Assembly: GCA_037127255.1 (NCBI GenBank)
Contig: JBANSL010000008.1
Location: 39,259,373 to 39,323,372 of the forward strand
DNA length: 64,000 nt
Source of the DNA: Persicaria tinctoria
Taxonomy: Eukaryota > Streptophyta > Magnoliopsida > Caryophyllales > Polygonaceae
Direction of reading: 5' to 3'
Position numbers and translations under genes: made by a program. Positions 10,542-19,887 of the stretch are shown piece by piece. Every line of letters starts with the position of its first letter. Positions within the stretch are counted from its first letter, which is position 1. The notes under the pieces are model-generated. The model had not been told where the DNA came from and searched no databases. It saw only the letters and a program-made list of their open reading frames with translations.

Positions 10542-11511
10542 CGGATATCCGCTTTAATGCAAATTTTTTCCGTGTTGGGTTACTCTTGCAAACCTTCCGG
10601 ATATGGAGGTCATTTTAGCAAATTTGCCAAAGATAAATTACATATCCCTTTTTATATTTATAGTTATTATAAAATAATTTAATCAATATATATATATAAG
10701 AACGACGTGGTTTAAATTAAGATGAATGTTTTTTTTTTATATAAAGATGAATGTTTTTAATTAACATGAATGAAAAATAAAATATAGGTTTTAATTTTTA
10801 ATTTTGTTTATTTATGAATTATTACTCTAAAAAATATATCACATTTTATTTTTTCAATGAATCTAAAAATGTTTTTTTTTTAAATTTGAATTTTCAATAT
10901 ATTTTTTCAAAAGTATTTAACATTATAGTATATTTGTACGTTAAATATATTTGTTTATTTTTAAGTTGATTTGATTTCTTTTTATTCTTGGTTAGTTTTC
11001 AATCATTAATTAAATTTGTAATCCAAAAAGTATATAATACTTAATTATATTATATATAGGGTATTTTACATCTTTCAAATGGAAATTATTATGATCGAAA
11101 GAGAACATTTTGCGATCCAACCCCATTACCTTTTAATCTTAATTTGGGTTGTATAAGATGTATTTTTCTATTGTTAATTTTGACTATTGACCGCAATAGG
11201 ATTGGTGTGGACTTAAAAAAGATGGTTATTACATTGAGTAATTCTAGCTTCTAAAATAAAGGCTATTATTATAGTGAGTAATTCTAGCTCATTGAAAATA
11301 AATTAGAATATAGAATTTTCTTCAAATATTGGAATTATTAAGTTTGATTAAACTCTTGCCTAAAAGGGAATTAAAAAATATATTTGTTCACAACTCATAA
11401 TAATCAAATAAGATTTTCTGAATTTTTTTATGTCAATTCGTAATCATATAATAAACTGGCATGAAGAATGACTATTCATATTTGTATAATGTACCAGCTG
11501 TTTCTTATAAC

Positions 11512-12037
11512 CACTGGCGGATTTAGGGGTGGGCTCGTATGAGCGCGAGCCCACCCCAATCCCGGAAAAAAATACGAAAGGTTAAATATATAAAAAATAA
11601 AAAAGTCTAAATTAATTTAGAAGTGAGAATAGATCATAAAGTTTACCTTGCCTAGTTGGTAAAGTATAAATGATAAACTTTTTCTTCTTTATCTAGAGCC
11701 CAAGGTTCAATTCCCACTTTTTACATTATCTTCACTTATTTTTAACTATCTTTTTATATATAAGTTCAAATATCTTTTTAAATTGAGAATAATTAATTTC
11801 AATCAGTATTGTTTGAATTCTATTTTTGTCACTCGTTAGGGGTTTCCTTGAAATTTTTTTTAACTAATTATAAATTTTATTCGATCACCTCTAATAATAT
11901 GGATAAATCTTTGAATTTTTTTTACATAACCCTTCACAATTAAATTTATTTAAATTTTAGCAAAACTCGTTTCATTATTACGTAATTTTTAGCCTAAATC
12001 TCGCCCACCCCTATGTTACGGTCTGGCTTCGCCACTG
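11512..12037. mobile_element. hAT-like MITE
   Basis: This is 526 bp with ends CACTGGCGGA and, inverted, CAGTGGCGAA, flanked by the 8-bp duplication CTTATAAC (11504-11511 and 12038-12045). Inverted ends and an 8-bp duplication fit the hAT superfamily. There is no coding sequence. It contains a possible pol III promoter pair (see 11650). Confidence 0.85.
11650..11714 (+). other. possible tRNA-like A/B box pair inside the hAT MITE
   Basis: CCTAGTTGGTAAAG near 11651 resembles a pol III A box, and GGTTCAATTCC at 11704 resembles a B box, about 50 bp apart. A tRNA-derived SINE fragment or tRNA-like stretch would explain it. No cloverleaf could be traced convincingly. Confidence 0.35.
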
Positions 12038-12179
12038 CTTATAACAGACTAACTTATACGGAGTACAAAGTAATATACATTGTTCTATTTATTTTATAAA
12101 TAGTTGGATTATTAGGAATATGGTCTTGCGATTTCATAGGGTATAACTATATTTGTACTCCAATTAAAATATAAGGTTG

Positions 12180-12475
12180 AATATTTATACAAATATATTC
12201 AATTTTATCTAAAAAGATAGAATATTTGACAAAGATTGTTTATATTAGATCATTTATCTAAGAAGATAAGTTTTCTACCTAACTATATATCGACTTATTT
12301 ATTGATGTGCCCAAAAAATATAACACAACTTTAATCCAGAAAATTCCACGTATGCAAAAATAATCCCGTTTAATTCAGAAAATTCCGTGGCCGCGAGGTC
12401 GCGCCATTAGCCTCTGTTTTAGTATTTTATATAGATATATATATACTAGTATTTGGTACCCGCCCGTTGTGCGAT
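12180..12475 (-). repeat. duplicated segment, copy 1, with Helitron-like 3' end
   Basis: This aligns with 15,110-15,415, sharing AATCCCGTTTAAT, GAAAATTCCGTGG, CGCGAGGTC and CCTCTGTTTTAGTAT. In minus sense a short hairpin around CGCACAACGGGCGGG is followed by CTAG at 12446-12449 and then T. That fits the hairpin-CTRR-T rule for Helitron 3' ends. The homology continues past this point, so the reading is tentative. Confidence 0.35.
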
Positions 12476-13014
12476 TTCTTAATAAAAAATAATATTTAAT
12501 TACATCACCAAATTTAATGATGTATTTATATTTAAATATATTATATTCAATTTGAACTAAAAGGTAAAATAATTGACTAAAATTTTACGGCATGGTATAT
12601 TTTATATAGCATTAGTGTTGTTATAATTCGTATTAATTTAAATAATAAAAAAATAGATTAAAGAAGAGTATATACAACATCTTGATGCTTCAGTAAAGCT
12701 ATATCATCGTTTCGAACTTAATTTTAATTTGTATATTCGTATTAATTTGTATTATTATATTATAATCTAAACTCTGAAAAATATTTTAAAACCTGTAACA
12801 ATACCATTTTATGAATCATAACTTAAATAAATAATAAGTATAATCTTATTCGATAAATTTTATCCCATAAACTATACCTTTTTAATTAAGAATCGTGTCA
12901 ATTAGTGAATATAATACTGAATAAGTTTTATGAAACCTCCACACAAGATTTTCAATCACATGTTATACATATATAAATATAGATATATATTTTGGGTAGA
13001 TCTATTGTTATATA

Positions 13015-13251
13015 CTCCCTCCGTTTGAAAATATTTGTCGTTTGTCTTGTAGTGCACGTTTTTTAAGGAGCTAAAAACTCTATAAAATATAATTTTTTAA
13101 TTAACTTTTTTTATATAATTTCATACATATAAGTAGTAAGTATAAGATTAAGAAAAAAATTTAATTAAAAAAAATTATATTTTATATAATTTTTAGCTCC
13201 TTAAAAAGCGTGTCGAAAAGTCAAACGACAAATATTTTAAAACGAAGGGAG
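13015..13251. mobile_element. Stowaway-type MITE
   Basis: This is 237 bp, starting CTCCCTCCGTTTGAAAATAT, with the inverted end at ATATTTTAAAACGAAGGGAG, flanked by TA on both sides (13013 and 13252). The CTCCCTCCGT end and TA target are diagnostic of plant Tc1/mariner-derived Stowaway elements. Its two arms can pair along most of their length. Confidence 0.93.
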
Positions 13252-13367
13252 TATTTTTTTTCACTCTCCCTCGAATATCATATATCTATATATCATAGAT
13301 ATATGGATATGTAGATATCTTATTATATACTCCGTAATACGTAGTCTAACAACTAAGGATTTCATTT

Positions 13368-14704
13368 AACTTTTGTGAAGAATCATGGTTGATCCTGATA
13401 ATATTTGGTCAAAGGTAATCACGGATAAATATCTTTCGACAGAATCTCTTATGGAAAGAGGTAGATTCAAAACTTCTTGGCAATTTGGTAGGCTTCTTAA
13501 TATTAGGGATCTTTTCTCTAAAGGATTGCTCTGGTTAGTTGGTAATGGGAAAACCATAAATGTATGGTCTGACATTTGGGTAGATGCGCAATATCTAAAT
13601 AGGTTTCGGAATGATCGTGATCATAATTTAAAAGTATGTGATTTATTTACAAATACCAACTCTTGGGATACTGATAAGTTAAATTCTATCTTTCCTTCGC
13701 ATATTGTTCAAGCAATTACTAATATCCATATTCTTGTAACTGATATTCCAGACAACTTAATTTTTGTTTATAGTAATAATGGAAAATGTTCTGCTAAATC
13801 CACATCCTCGCTTTATAAAACTAGGAATACGAAGAAAATTCCAGCAAATTGGATTTGGAAACTTAATATCCCTCCAAATATTAAAAATTTTATTTGGAAT
13901 TTTTTTTTGGATATCTTGCCCACGACTGTCCGATTAAATAGATATATAAATAGAGTTCCTAGTACTTGTTCTCTTTGTAATTATGGTATAGAAGATACAA
14001 ATCATTTATTGTTTAATTGTCAAATTACAAAATCCCTTATTCAAAATTTGGGTGTTAAGTTGAAAAAATGTTTCGTTATACCAAATTTAACAAGTGATGT
14101 TCAAGAGAATATTCTAAATCCTAGGGCTCTTAATCTAGATTTTACAGATTTATGTCATTTATGACATTCAATTTGGGAGCTCAGAAATAGAATTATTTTT
14201 CGCAATACTTCTGATACAGGTATGATCTATGCGTTAACACGAGCTATTGATAATATCTCTTGTTGGAATAAAGGTCAGGTTACAACGAAATTACCTAAAC
14301 GTGTTAGGCTTCCTGATAAAATGTTGTGGAAATGTCCTCCAATAGATGTAGTAAAGATCAATGTAGATGCTTCGGTCAAAAGTGATACTCAACCATAGGT
14401 TGATTGTGTTGTGAGGAATAATGATGGTCAAGTTATCCGGATACATAAATGTAACATTATGATGGGTTCTGTTATTTTGGCAGAAGCTTTTGCTGTATAT
14501 ACAGGTATAAGACTAGCAGCAGAGATGGGGATTCGAAGATTGATAGTTGAGAGTGATTGTGCTATCATCGTTGATGTCATCAATCATGCGAACAATATAC
14601 CATGGGAGGTCATTCAAATAGTCCAAGAGATCTATTCGTTAAGAAGAGATTTTGAGAGCATCGATGTCGGTAGTACATCCAATCTTTTGCCTACTGTAAA
14701 AAAA
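13368..14704 (+). mobile_element. 5'-truncated LINE (L1-type) insertion
   Basis: A 17-bp direct repeat, AACTAAGGATTTCATTT, flanks it (13351-13367 and 14705-14721). The right end carries a short A tract. Only the C-terminal end of the second ORF remains. Truncation at the 5' end plus an A tail and long duplication are the hallmarks of target-primed reverse transcription. Confidence 0.88.
13385..14704 (+). pseudogene. LINE ORF2 C-terminus: zf-RVT and RNase H-like domains
   Basis: The first open part (13385-14164) contains WLVGNGKTINVWSDIW and the zinc-binding-in-RT block, with NWIWKLNIPPNIKNFIW followed by CSLCNYGIEDTNHLLFNC. After a TGA at 14162 the frame continues to an RNase H-like domain of the RVT_3 type (INVDASVKSD, AEAFAVYTGIRLAAEMG, IVESDCAIIVDVIN). 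A second in-frame stop (TAG, 14396) sits within that domain. Plant L1 elements end with this pair of domains. The RT and endonuclease are lost by truncation and the remnant is not functional. Confidence 0.85.
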
Positions 14705-15109
14705 AACTAAGGATTTCATTTGATAAACTATATTCAAATATATTATATTGATTTTTATCTAAAAGGTTGAATGATTGACAAAAATTTAACGGCATTTATA
14801 TATAGATACTTGAAAAAAATGATTTCAACTAAATATTTGAAAAAAGATAAACTTCAATTAAACACAATCAAAATTGATTTAGAGGAACATCTTTTAAAAA
14901 ATATGATAAAATTTATTAACTTAGCTACAATATTAAATTAATAATTAAATATAATTGATCATTAGTTAAAATTGAAAGAAGCCAAGAATTATAAAATTTA
15001 GAGCATGTGTTGTACTTGTACGTATATTGATTCATCCAGATAACAAAAGGTAAAAAACTCATCTATAATAAACTACAATTAATATATGATGTGCGATTAA
15101 TATTTTATC

Positions 15110-15415
15110 GGATTAAATGTTTGAAAACATATGGTTGAATATTTATAAAAAAAAACCTAATTAAGATATAAGATTATATTGGATAGATTATTTGATAAGT
15201 TTTTTACCTAACTATATTGCTTTATTAATTGATGTGACCAAAAAATTAATGCCAATTTAATCCAGAAAATGCCACGTAAACAAAAATAATCCCGTTTAAT
15301 CGAGAAAATTCCGTGGACGCGAGGTCACTCTAGCGGCCTCTGTTTTAGTATATTATATATAGATAGATATAGATATATAGATAGATTAGTATTATTACCC
15401 GCCCGTTGTGCGGCT
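15110..15415 (-). repeat. duplicated segment, copy 2, with Helitron-like 3' end
   Basis: This is the partner of 12,180-12,475. In minus sense the hairpin CCGCACAACGGGCGG is followed by CTAA (15386-15389) and T. The two copies flank the Stowaway and LINE insertions in direct orientation. Confidence 0.35.
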
Positions 15416-15828
15416 TTTTAATATATAAAATGATATTTAATTAATATTTTCTTTCTGAAATTTAAAATCATAATAGTTTAGTTAAAATCTTTGGATCTTT
15501 TATAAAATAAATTAAGATATATAAACACATACACATATATATTGAAAAATGAATAAAATTTTGTATCTTCATAAAATTTATAACTGAAATTAAGTTATTA
15601 TTTTATTTATTACAATATGAATTTTTTTATTTATTAAAAGATACATATTGTATACATCAATATTAAATTTTGTATCCTCATCAATATGACTTAAATTAAG
15701 TGAGGGTATTTTGCTAAAATAACCCGTTTGGATGCAAACCTTGCACGCCTAACCCCATCCGGAAAAAAAAGTGCACAATTTCGGATATCCGGTTTTTTGG
15801 TTCAACCGGTAGCAAGTTAGTGAGGGAG

Positions 15829-15857
15829 ACTGGACACTATTAGTTTGCCAGCTGGAC

Positions 15858-15918
<61 letters not shown>
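15829..15918. repeat. ACTGGACA pair and (GA)n microsatellite
   Basis: ACTGGACA at 15829 and GCTGGACA at 15851 are 22 bp apart. A GA tract follows from about 15861 to 15918. This resembles the microsatellite upstream of the first MULE copy. Confidence 0.75.
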
Positions 15919-15920
<2 letters not shown>

Positions 15921-16030
15921 TGTGTGAGAGAGATGTGCGTGCGTGAGAGAGAGAGGGAGAAAATCTTGAGCATTATTGACAAGATAGGTAGAGAGAGGGA
16001 GAGAGATGGAGAAGGGGCTACAGTAAAAAG

Positions 16031-17071
16031 TAGGGCTGGGCAAAAGTTGGATCGGACCGGAATCAGACCGGGATCAAACCGGAAATTACGGTCTTTGGAT
16101 CGGACCTGAAGTATTACGGTCTGGTCCACGGTCCAAGAATTTTTTAATTCCGGGTTCCGGTCCAAACCCGGGACCAGACCGGAATTTCCGGTCCGGACCG
16201 GAATTGGACCGGTTTAAGTTGATTTAAAAAAAAAAAGACGTGCCTAATAAAGTAACTACTCCCAAATACGCTTCTTTGTCTATTCACTTCTGTGAGTTCT
16301 GTCTTCACCCACTTTCAAGTTTCATCTCTCTCTGAGTCTCTATTCTCGAATCGCGCGCTCCGGCGCTCCTGTGCTCACCCGTCGTCACCAGCCACCACCA
16401 GCGCTCCTGTGCTCGACGCTAGTCGCACCGCTCTCTCACGCCCAGTCGTGGCCGCCCGTCGTCAGTTCTCCCTCCCCCTACGCCAATTCGACACCACCCT
16501 CGCCCTTCGCCGACCGTCACCACCGCCCTCTCTCTCCCCTCTCTTTTTAGATTTGTATGAATATTTTCGTATTTATACAAAGTAATCGATTTTAGTCTTT
16601 AGATTTGGAAAAATCTTAAATATTCATCCCAATTTCAGATCTAGATCTAGAGTTTGAGAAATTTTTTCAGTTTGTACTTTAACTTTCAGATCTAGTTTCG
16701 ATTTTAGGGAATTTCAAATTGTATTTTGTACTTGTGTTTATTTGATATCATGTATGAGGCCATGAACCATGAATGGAGGAAGGTAGGTGATGTATTTTCA
16801 CACTTTTACATAGGCTTGAATTAGGGACTTAGGGTTGTGCCGTTTTGTTTTTTTTTTTTTGTTTTTGGTCATTCAAGTGCAAAATAGGGGCTACAAGATA
16901 TTCCAGTCCTAATGGTCCAAACGGTCCGTCGATCGGAAAACCCGGGACCATATATTCCGATCCCGGTCCGATCCACGGTCCAAGTTCCCAGAATTTCCGG
17001 TTCGTCGGTCTTGGACCGGACCGGAATTTCCGGTCCGGTCCGATCCGATCCAGACCGGATGCCCAGCCCTG
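16031..17071. mobile_element. hAT element, non-autonomous, with CCGGTCC subterminal repeats
   Basis: This is 1041 bp. The left end TAGGGCTGGGCA mirrors the right end TGCCCAGCCCTG, and GTAAAAAG is duplicated (16023-16030 and 17072-17079). Both subterminal regions are packed with GGACCGG/CCGGTCC words. The interior (about 16260-16560) is GC-rich with a short open frame of unknown origin. No transposase is visible. Confidence 0.9.
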
Positions 17072-17152
17072 GTAAAAAGGAGGGAGCCAGATTGTTCCCG
17101 CACAGCGATGACGCCAAAAAAAAAAGGGAAAGGGGAGGGAGGAGGGGGAGGG

Positions 17153-17160
17153 TATATAAG
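17153..17160 (+). promoter_or_regulatory. TATA box upstream of the MULE transposase
   Basis: TATATAAG sits in a GA-rich stretch about 185 bp upstream of the first ATG (17338) of the transposase transcription unit. The spacing suits a transcription start near 17,185-17,195. Confidence 0.5.
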
Positions 17161-17891
17161 CATTGAAGAATTTCTGAGGGAAATCATTAGTCCTCATTAA
17201 TGAATTGCATGGGAAATGGAACTTGAAGAAGGGGAATGGCCGGCGTGGGATTTGAAGAAAGAGGGTAGGTGTCCAATGATGTGTTGTCTATATAAGGAGA
17301 TCAGAGGAATGTTGGGTGTCACTTTTATTAACAAAATATGAAGAAAGAGAGAGAATCCATTGAAGAAGAAGCAAGTGGGCCTGGGTTTAGTAAACGGTTT
17401 ACTTGTACGAAGCCACTTTTCACTGGACAGTTAAGTCGTACCCACAGGACACGTGTTGGAAGTTACTGGACATTGCTCTGGTCGGACATAAAATGGGTAA
17501 GTGTTGTCTCTATGTATGGTAAGTGTTGTTCATATGTAATTACTGCAATACAAATTAATTTCTGTCTCCCTATGTAATGCAATAGGTGAAAAATTATCAG
17601 TTTGTATCACTGTATTGTTTAGAGGATGGTGGGCGTGTGAAGGCGGCACTTGGGTCTTCACGGGGTCAAGAAGCCAGAAAGCCATGTTGTTGGACGAAAC
17701 AGGTGATGGACAAGTTTAATGTCGATGGGAGGAGGAATGATGTGGAGCTCCCTTATGTAAAGCCAAAGAAGGAAGGGTCTAGGCCGTTTGCTTTTGGGGA
17801 TGAAGAAGACTTGGAGGCCTACAAGTTTGTAAACGGGTTGTTTGGAGAACGAAATTGGCCTATCGACCTCAATGTCTCCCTACGACGCAAG

Positions 17892-18352
17892 TGTAAGACC
17901 CGGGGTCTTAAGAGGCGCCAGCCCATGCCACCTAGCCCTCTCAGGTCCGTTGTCCTCACTTGGAGCCTGAAAATGAAGAGCTCTTGTGACATAGGTAGGG
18001 CTTGAATCACTTATAAATCACTCCCAACATCCTTATGATATCCGATGTGGGACGGGGTGTTACAATCTCCCCCATTTAAAGCACTGACGACCCCGTCAGG
18101 CCCAAGGGATTTCCCTCCGGGAGGAGCATACCCGAGCATACTGTCGGCGCACCACCGAGCCCGGAACCTGGCTCTGATACCATCTGTAAGACCCGGGTCT
18201 TAAAAGGCGCCAGCCCATACCACCTAGCCCTCTCAGGTCCGTTGTCCTCACTGCCTGAAAAGGAAGAGCTCTTGTGACATAGGTAGGGCTTGAATTACTT
18301 ATAAATCACTCCCAACATCCTTATGATATCCGATGTGGGACGGGGTGTTACA
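17892..18352 (-). mobile_element. TRIM (miniature LTR retrotransposon)
   Basis: The element is 461 bp with LTRs 17892-18064 (173 bp) and 18185-18352 (168 bp), a 120-bp interior, and GCAAG duplicated (17887-17891 and 18353-18357). In minus sense the LTR starts TGTAACACCCCGTCCC and ends CGGGTCTTACA. The interior begins with a Met-type primer site GGTATCAGAGCC and ends with the polypurine tract AAATGGGGGAGA. There is no coding capacity. It splits the transposase N-terminal exon at the SLRRK codons. No 5S rRNA-like segment was recognised, so I do not call it Cassandra. Confidence 0.93.
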
Positions 18353-18566
18353 GCAAGGTTGGTGGAGACGTGGCAAAAGCACAAGGATCGACAACGGATG
18401 ACTCAGATGGTGGTGGTTTTTCTCCTGCAGGCTTCGAGGATATTGTAGTTCCATTAACTGGTCCGCCCGTGACCCAAGAAGATCACCCAAATACTGATCC
18501 CCCCTTGGGGCTTGACGGAGAAGACGAAGATTTGGGAGAAAAACTTGTCGAGGTAAACCAAACGGT

Positions 18567-18637
18567 TGTCCAGTTGGAATCATCGGATGTCTACTTAACC
18601 CAAATATCCGTCCAGTTACAAGAAACTTTTGACCAGT
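18567..18637 (+). repeat. 21-bp coding repeat in the second transposase
   Basis: TGTCCAGT (18567), TGTCTACT (18588), CGTCCAGT (18609) and TGACCAGT (18630) are exactly 21 bp apart. They encode heptads such as VQLESSD and VQLQETF. The register matches the block in the first copy at 2253-2344. Confidence 0.8.
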
Positions 18638-19306
18638 TAGGGATAATTGAGGAGTTGGAGTTGGAGTTTGCGAAGAGGGAAAAGAAAGCCGACGCAGTTA
18701 AACGTGGGAAGCAGGTCATTTATGTCAGCAGTGACATGGAAGATGGAGCCATTAACCTTGGTAGCTTCTCCGACGAGGATGATGCAATCCCAAAAGTGGT
18801 TAAACCTGAACACGATAGTTCTGGTCCGACGAAGTCTTGGTCATGGGATGATAAGGCGGAGCGAGCGGTGAGGGAAGTCGATGAAGCATACGAAAGACAA
18901 AAATGGAAGTCGAGAGCTTCTCCGAAGCCTGCTGAAAGTGAACATATGGTGGCGGGGAACCCATTGGATCCCAGCCAGTGCGGTATTAATCTCTGGGAGG
19001 GACAAATGTTTCGGAGGAAGGAGGATGTGCAAGAACTCGTAATGTGGGCGGGTCTAACTCGCTGCTTCACGATGAAGGTGAAGAAGTCAACGACGATCTT
19101 GAATGTTGCAGGGTGCGCTGCTCCCAAGTGCAAGTGGTCATGTCGGGCTTTGACTTACAAGGAAACGGGGTTATGGAGGATCCTAAAGCTTGTGGACGAG
19201 CACACGTGCTCGCTGAACGAGGCGGTCAGACAAAACCGCAGTGCGACATACACGCAGCTGGGGCGGCGCATTGCCAAAAGGTATGTGACCCAATACGTAA
19301 TACTGA

Positions 19307-19482
19307 ACTGGACTCTTGCCTAATTTCCACTGGACATATATACATATAAACTGGACATACGTTGGTTGTAACTGGACACATCACAGTTGTCAATGGACAC
19401 CAACCTATATACACTGAACATACGTTAAGAAAAACTGGACACACAACTATCTTAACTGGACACATGTGTGTGTGACTGGGCA
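19307..19482 (+). repeat. ACTGGACA array filling transposase intron 1
   Basis: Nine units begin at 19307, 19329, 19350, 19371, 19392, 19413, 19434, 19455 and 19475. Steps are 22, six times 21 with one further 21, then 20. Five are exact ACTGGACA; the others are one- or two-base variants (ACTGGACT, AATGGACA, ACTGAACA, ACTGGGCA). The array fills nearly the whole 209-bp intron 19281-19489. Confidence 0.9.
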
Positions 19483-19802
19483 TGTGCAGTTTCGGACGGT
19501 CAAAGGCGCCCCTCGATCTGGATCAAGTGCAGAGGATGATGAAGTCACAGTTGGGGGTCCCCTGCAGCTACTGGAAGGCGCGCCGAGCCCGGTTGAGTGC
19601 GAGGGACAACGTGTACGGAACGGGCGAGGAAAGCTATCGGAGAATGTACTCGTACATGTACATGCTGGAGCAGGCCAACCCTAGGACGCACACGAGGATA
19701 GAACGCGACACGGAGGGGTGATTCAAGTATGCGTTTGTGAGTCTTGGAGTGTGGCGGAGAACTATCCCTAACCTACGAAAGGTCAAGCGTTCCGTAATTA
19801 GA

Positions 19803-19875
19803 ACATGACGCTTATCTAATTTGAACATGACGCTCTTATTACTACGACATGTCATATGTTTGATTTGACATGACA
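19803..19875 (+). repeat. ACATGAC(A/G) array in transposase intron 2
   Basis: Units start at 19803 (ACATGACG), 19825 (ACATGACG), 19847 (ACATGTCA) and 19868 (ACATGACA), steps 22, 22 and 21. The array lies between the intron donor and the solo LTR insertion at 19888. Confidence 0.8.
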
Positions 19876-19887
19876 CCTCTAACGCCT

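Larger units (their letters stand above)
10552..15781. mobile_element. decayed AT-rich element with long imperfect inverted ends (MULE-like)
   Basis: The ends are inverted copies over about 75 bp: each shows TTTTTTCCG, then GGGTTA, then TGCAA and finally ATTTTAGCAAA at matching offsets. The 10-bp CGGATATCCG flanks both sides (10542-10551 and 15782-15791), as expected for a target duplication of MULE size, though it is itself a palindrome. No transposase of its own is visible. The interior is AT-rich, with nested insertions at 11512, 13015 and 13368 and a duplicated 300-bp segment. Intervals 10,690-11,500, 12,480-13,010 and 14,720-15,100 hold nothing else I can support. Confidence 0.55.

Noticed and set aside
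10461..10551. Second Agenet gene exon
   Set aside because: Resemblance is limited to a few residues (MPPSHRE) after a possible acceptor; orientation does not fit a simple mirror of copy 1.
11641..11720. Functional tRNA gene
   Set aside because: Only A-box and B-box-like words; no acceptor stem or cloverleaf, and it sits inside a MITE.
15749..16165. Open frames across the (GA)n tract
   Set aside because: Simple-sequence Ser-Leu repeats on the reverse strand; no gene evidence.
16292..16585. Captured host exon in the hAT element
   Set aside because: The open frame is low-complexity Ser/Pro/Arg with no recognisable domain; host origin cannot be supported from sequence alone.
17892..18352. Cassandra-type TRIM with 5S rRNA promoter
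   Set aside because: LTR ends are similar to TRIMs in general, but I found no 5S-like A box/C box sequence in the LTR.
19307..19482. CRISPR-like regularly spaced repeat
   Set aside because: The repeat core is only 8 bp with 13-bp gaps, in a plant intron with clear splice sites; no cas genes and no prokaryotic signal.
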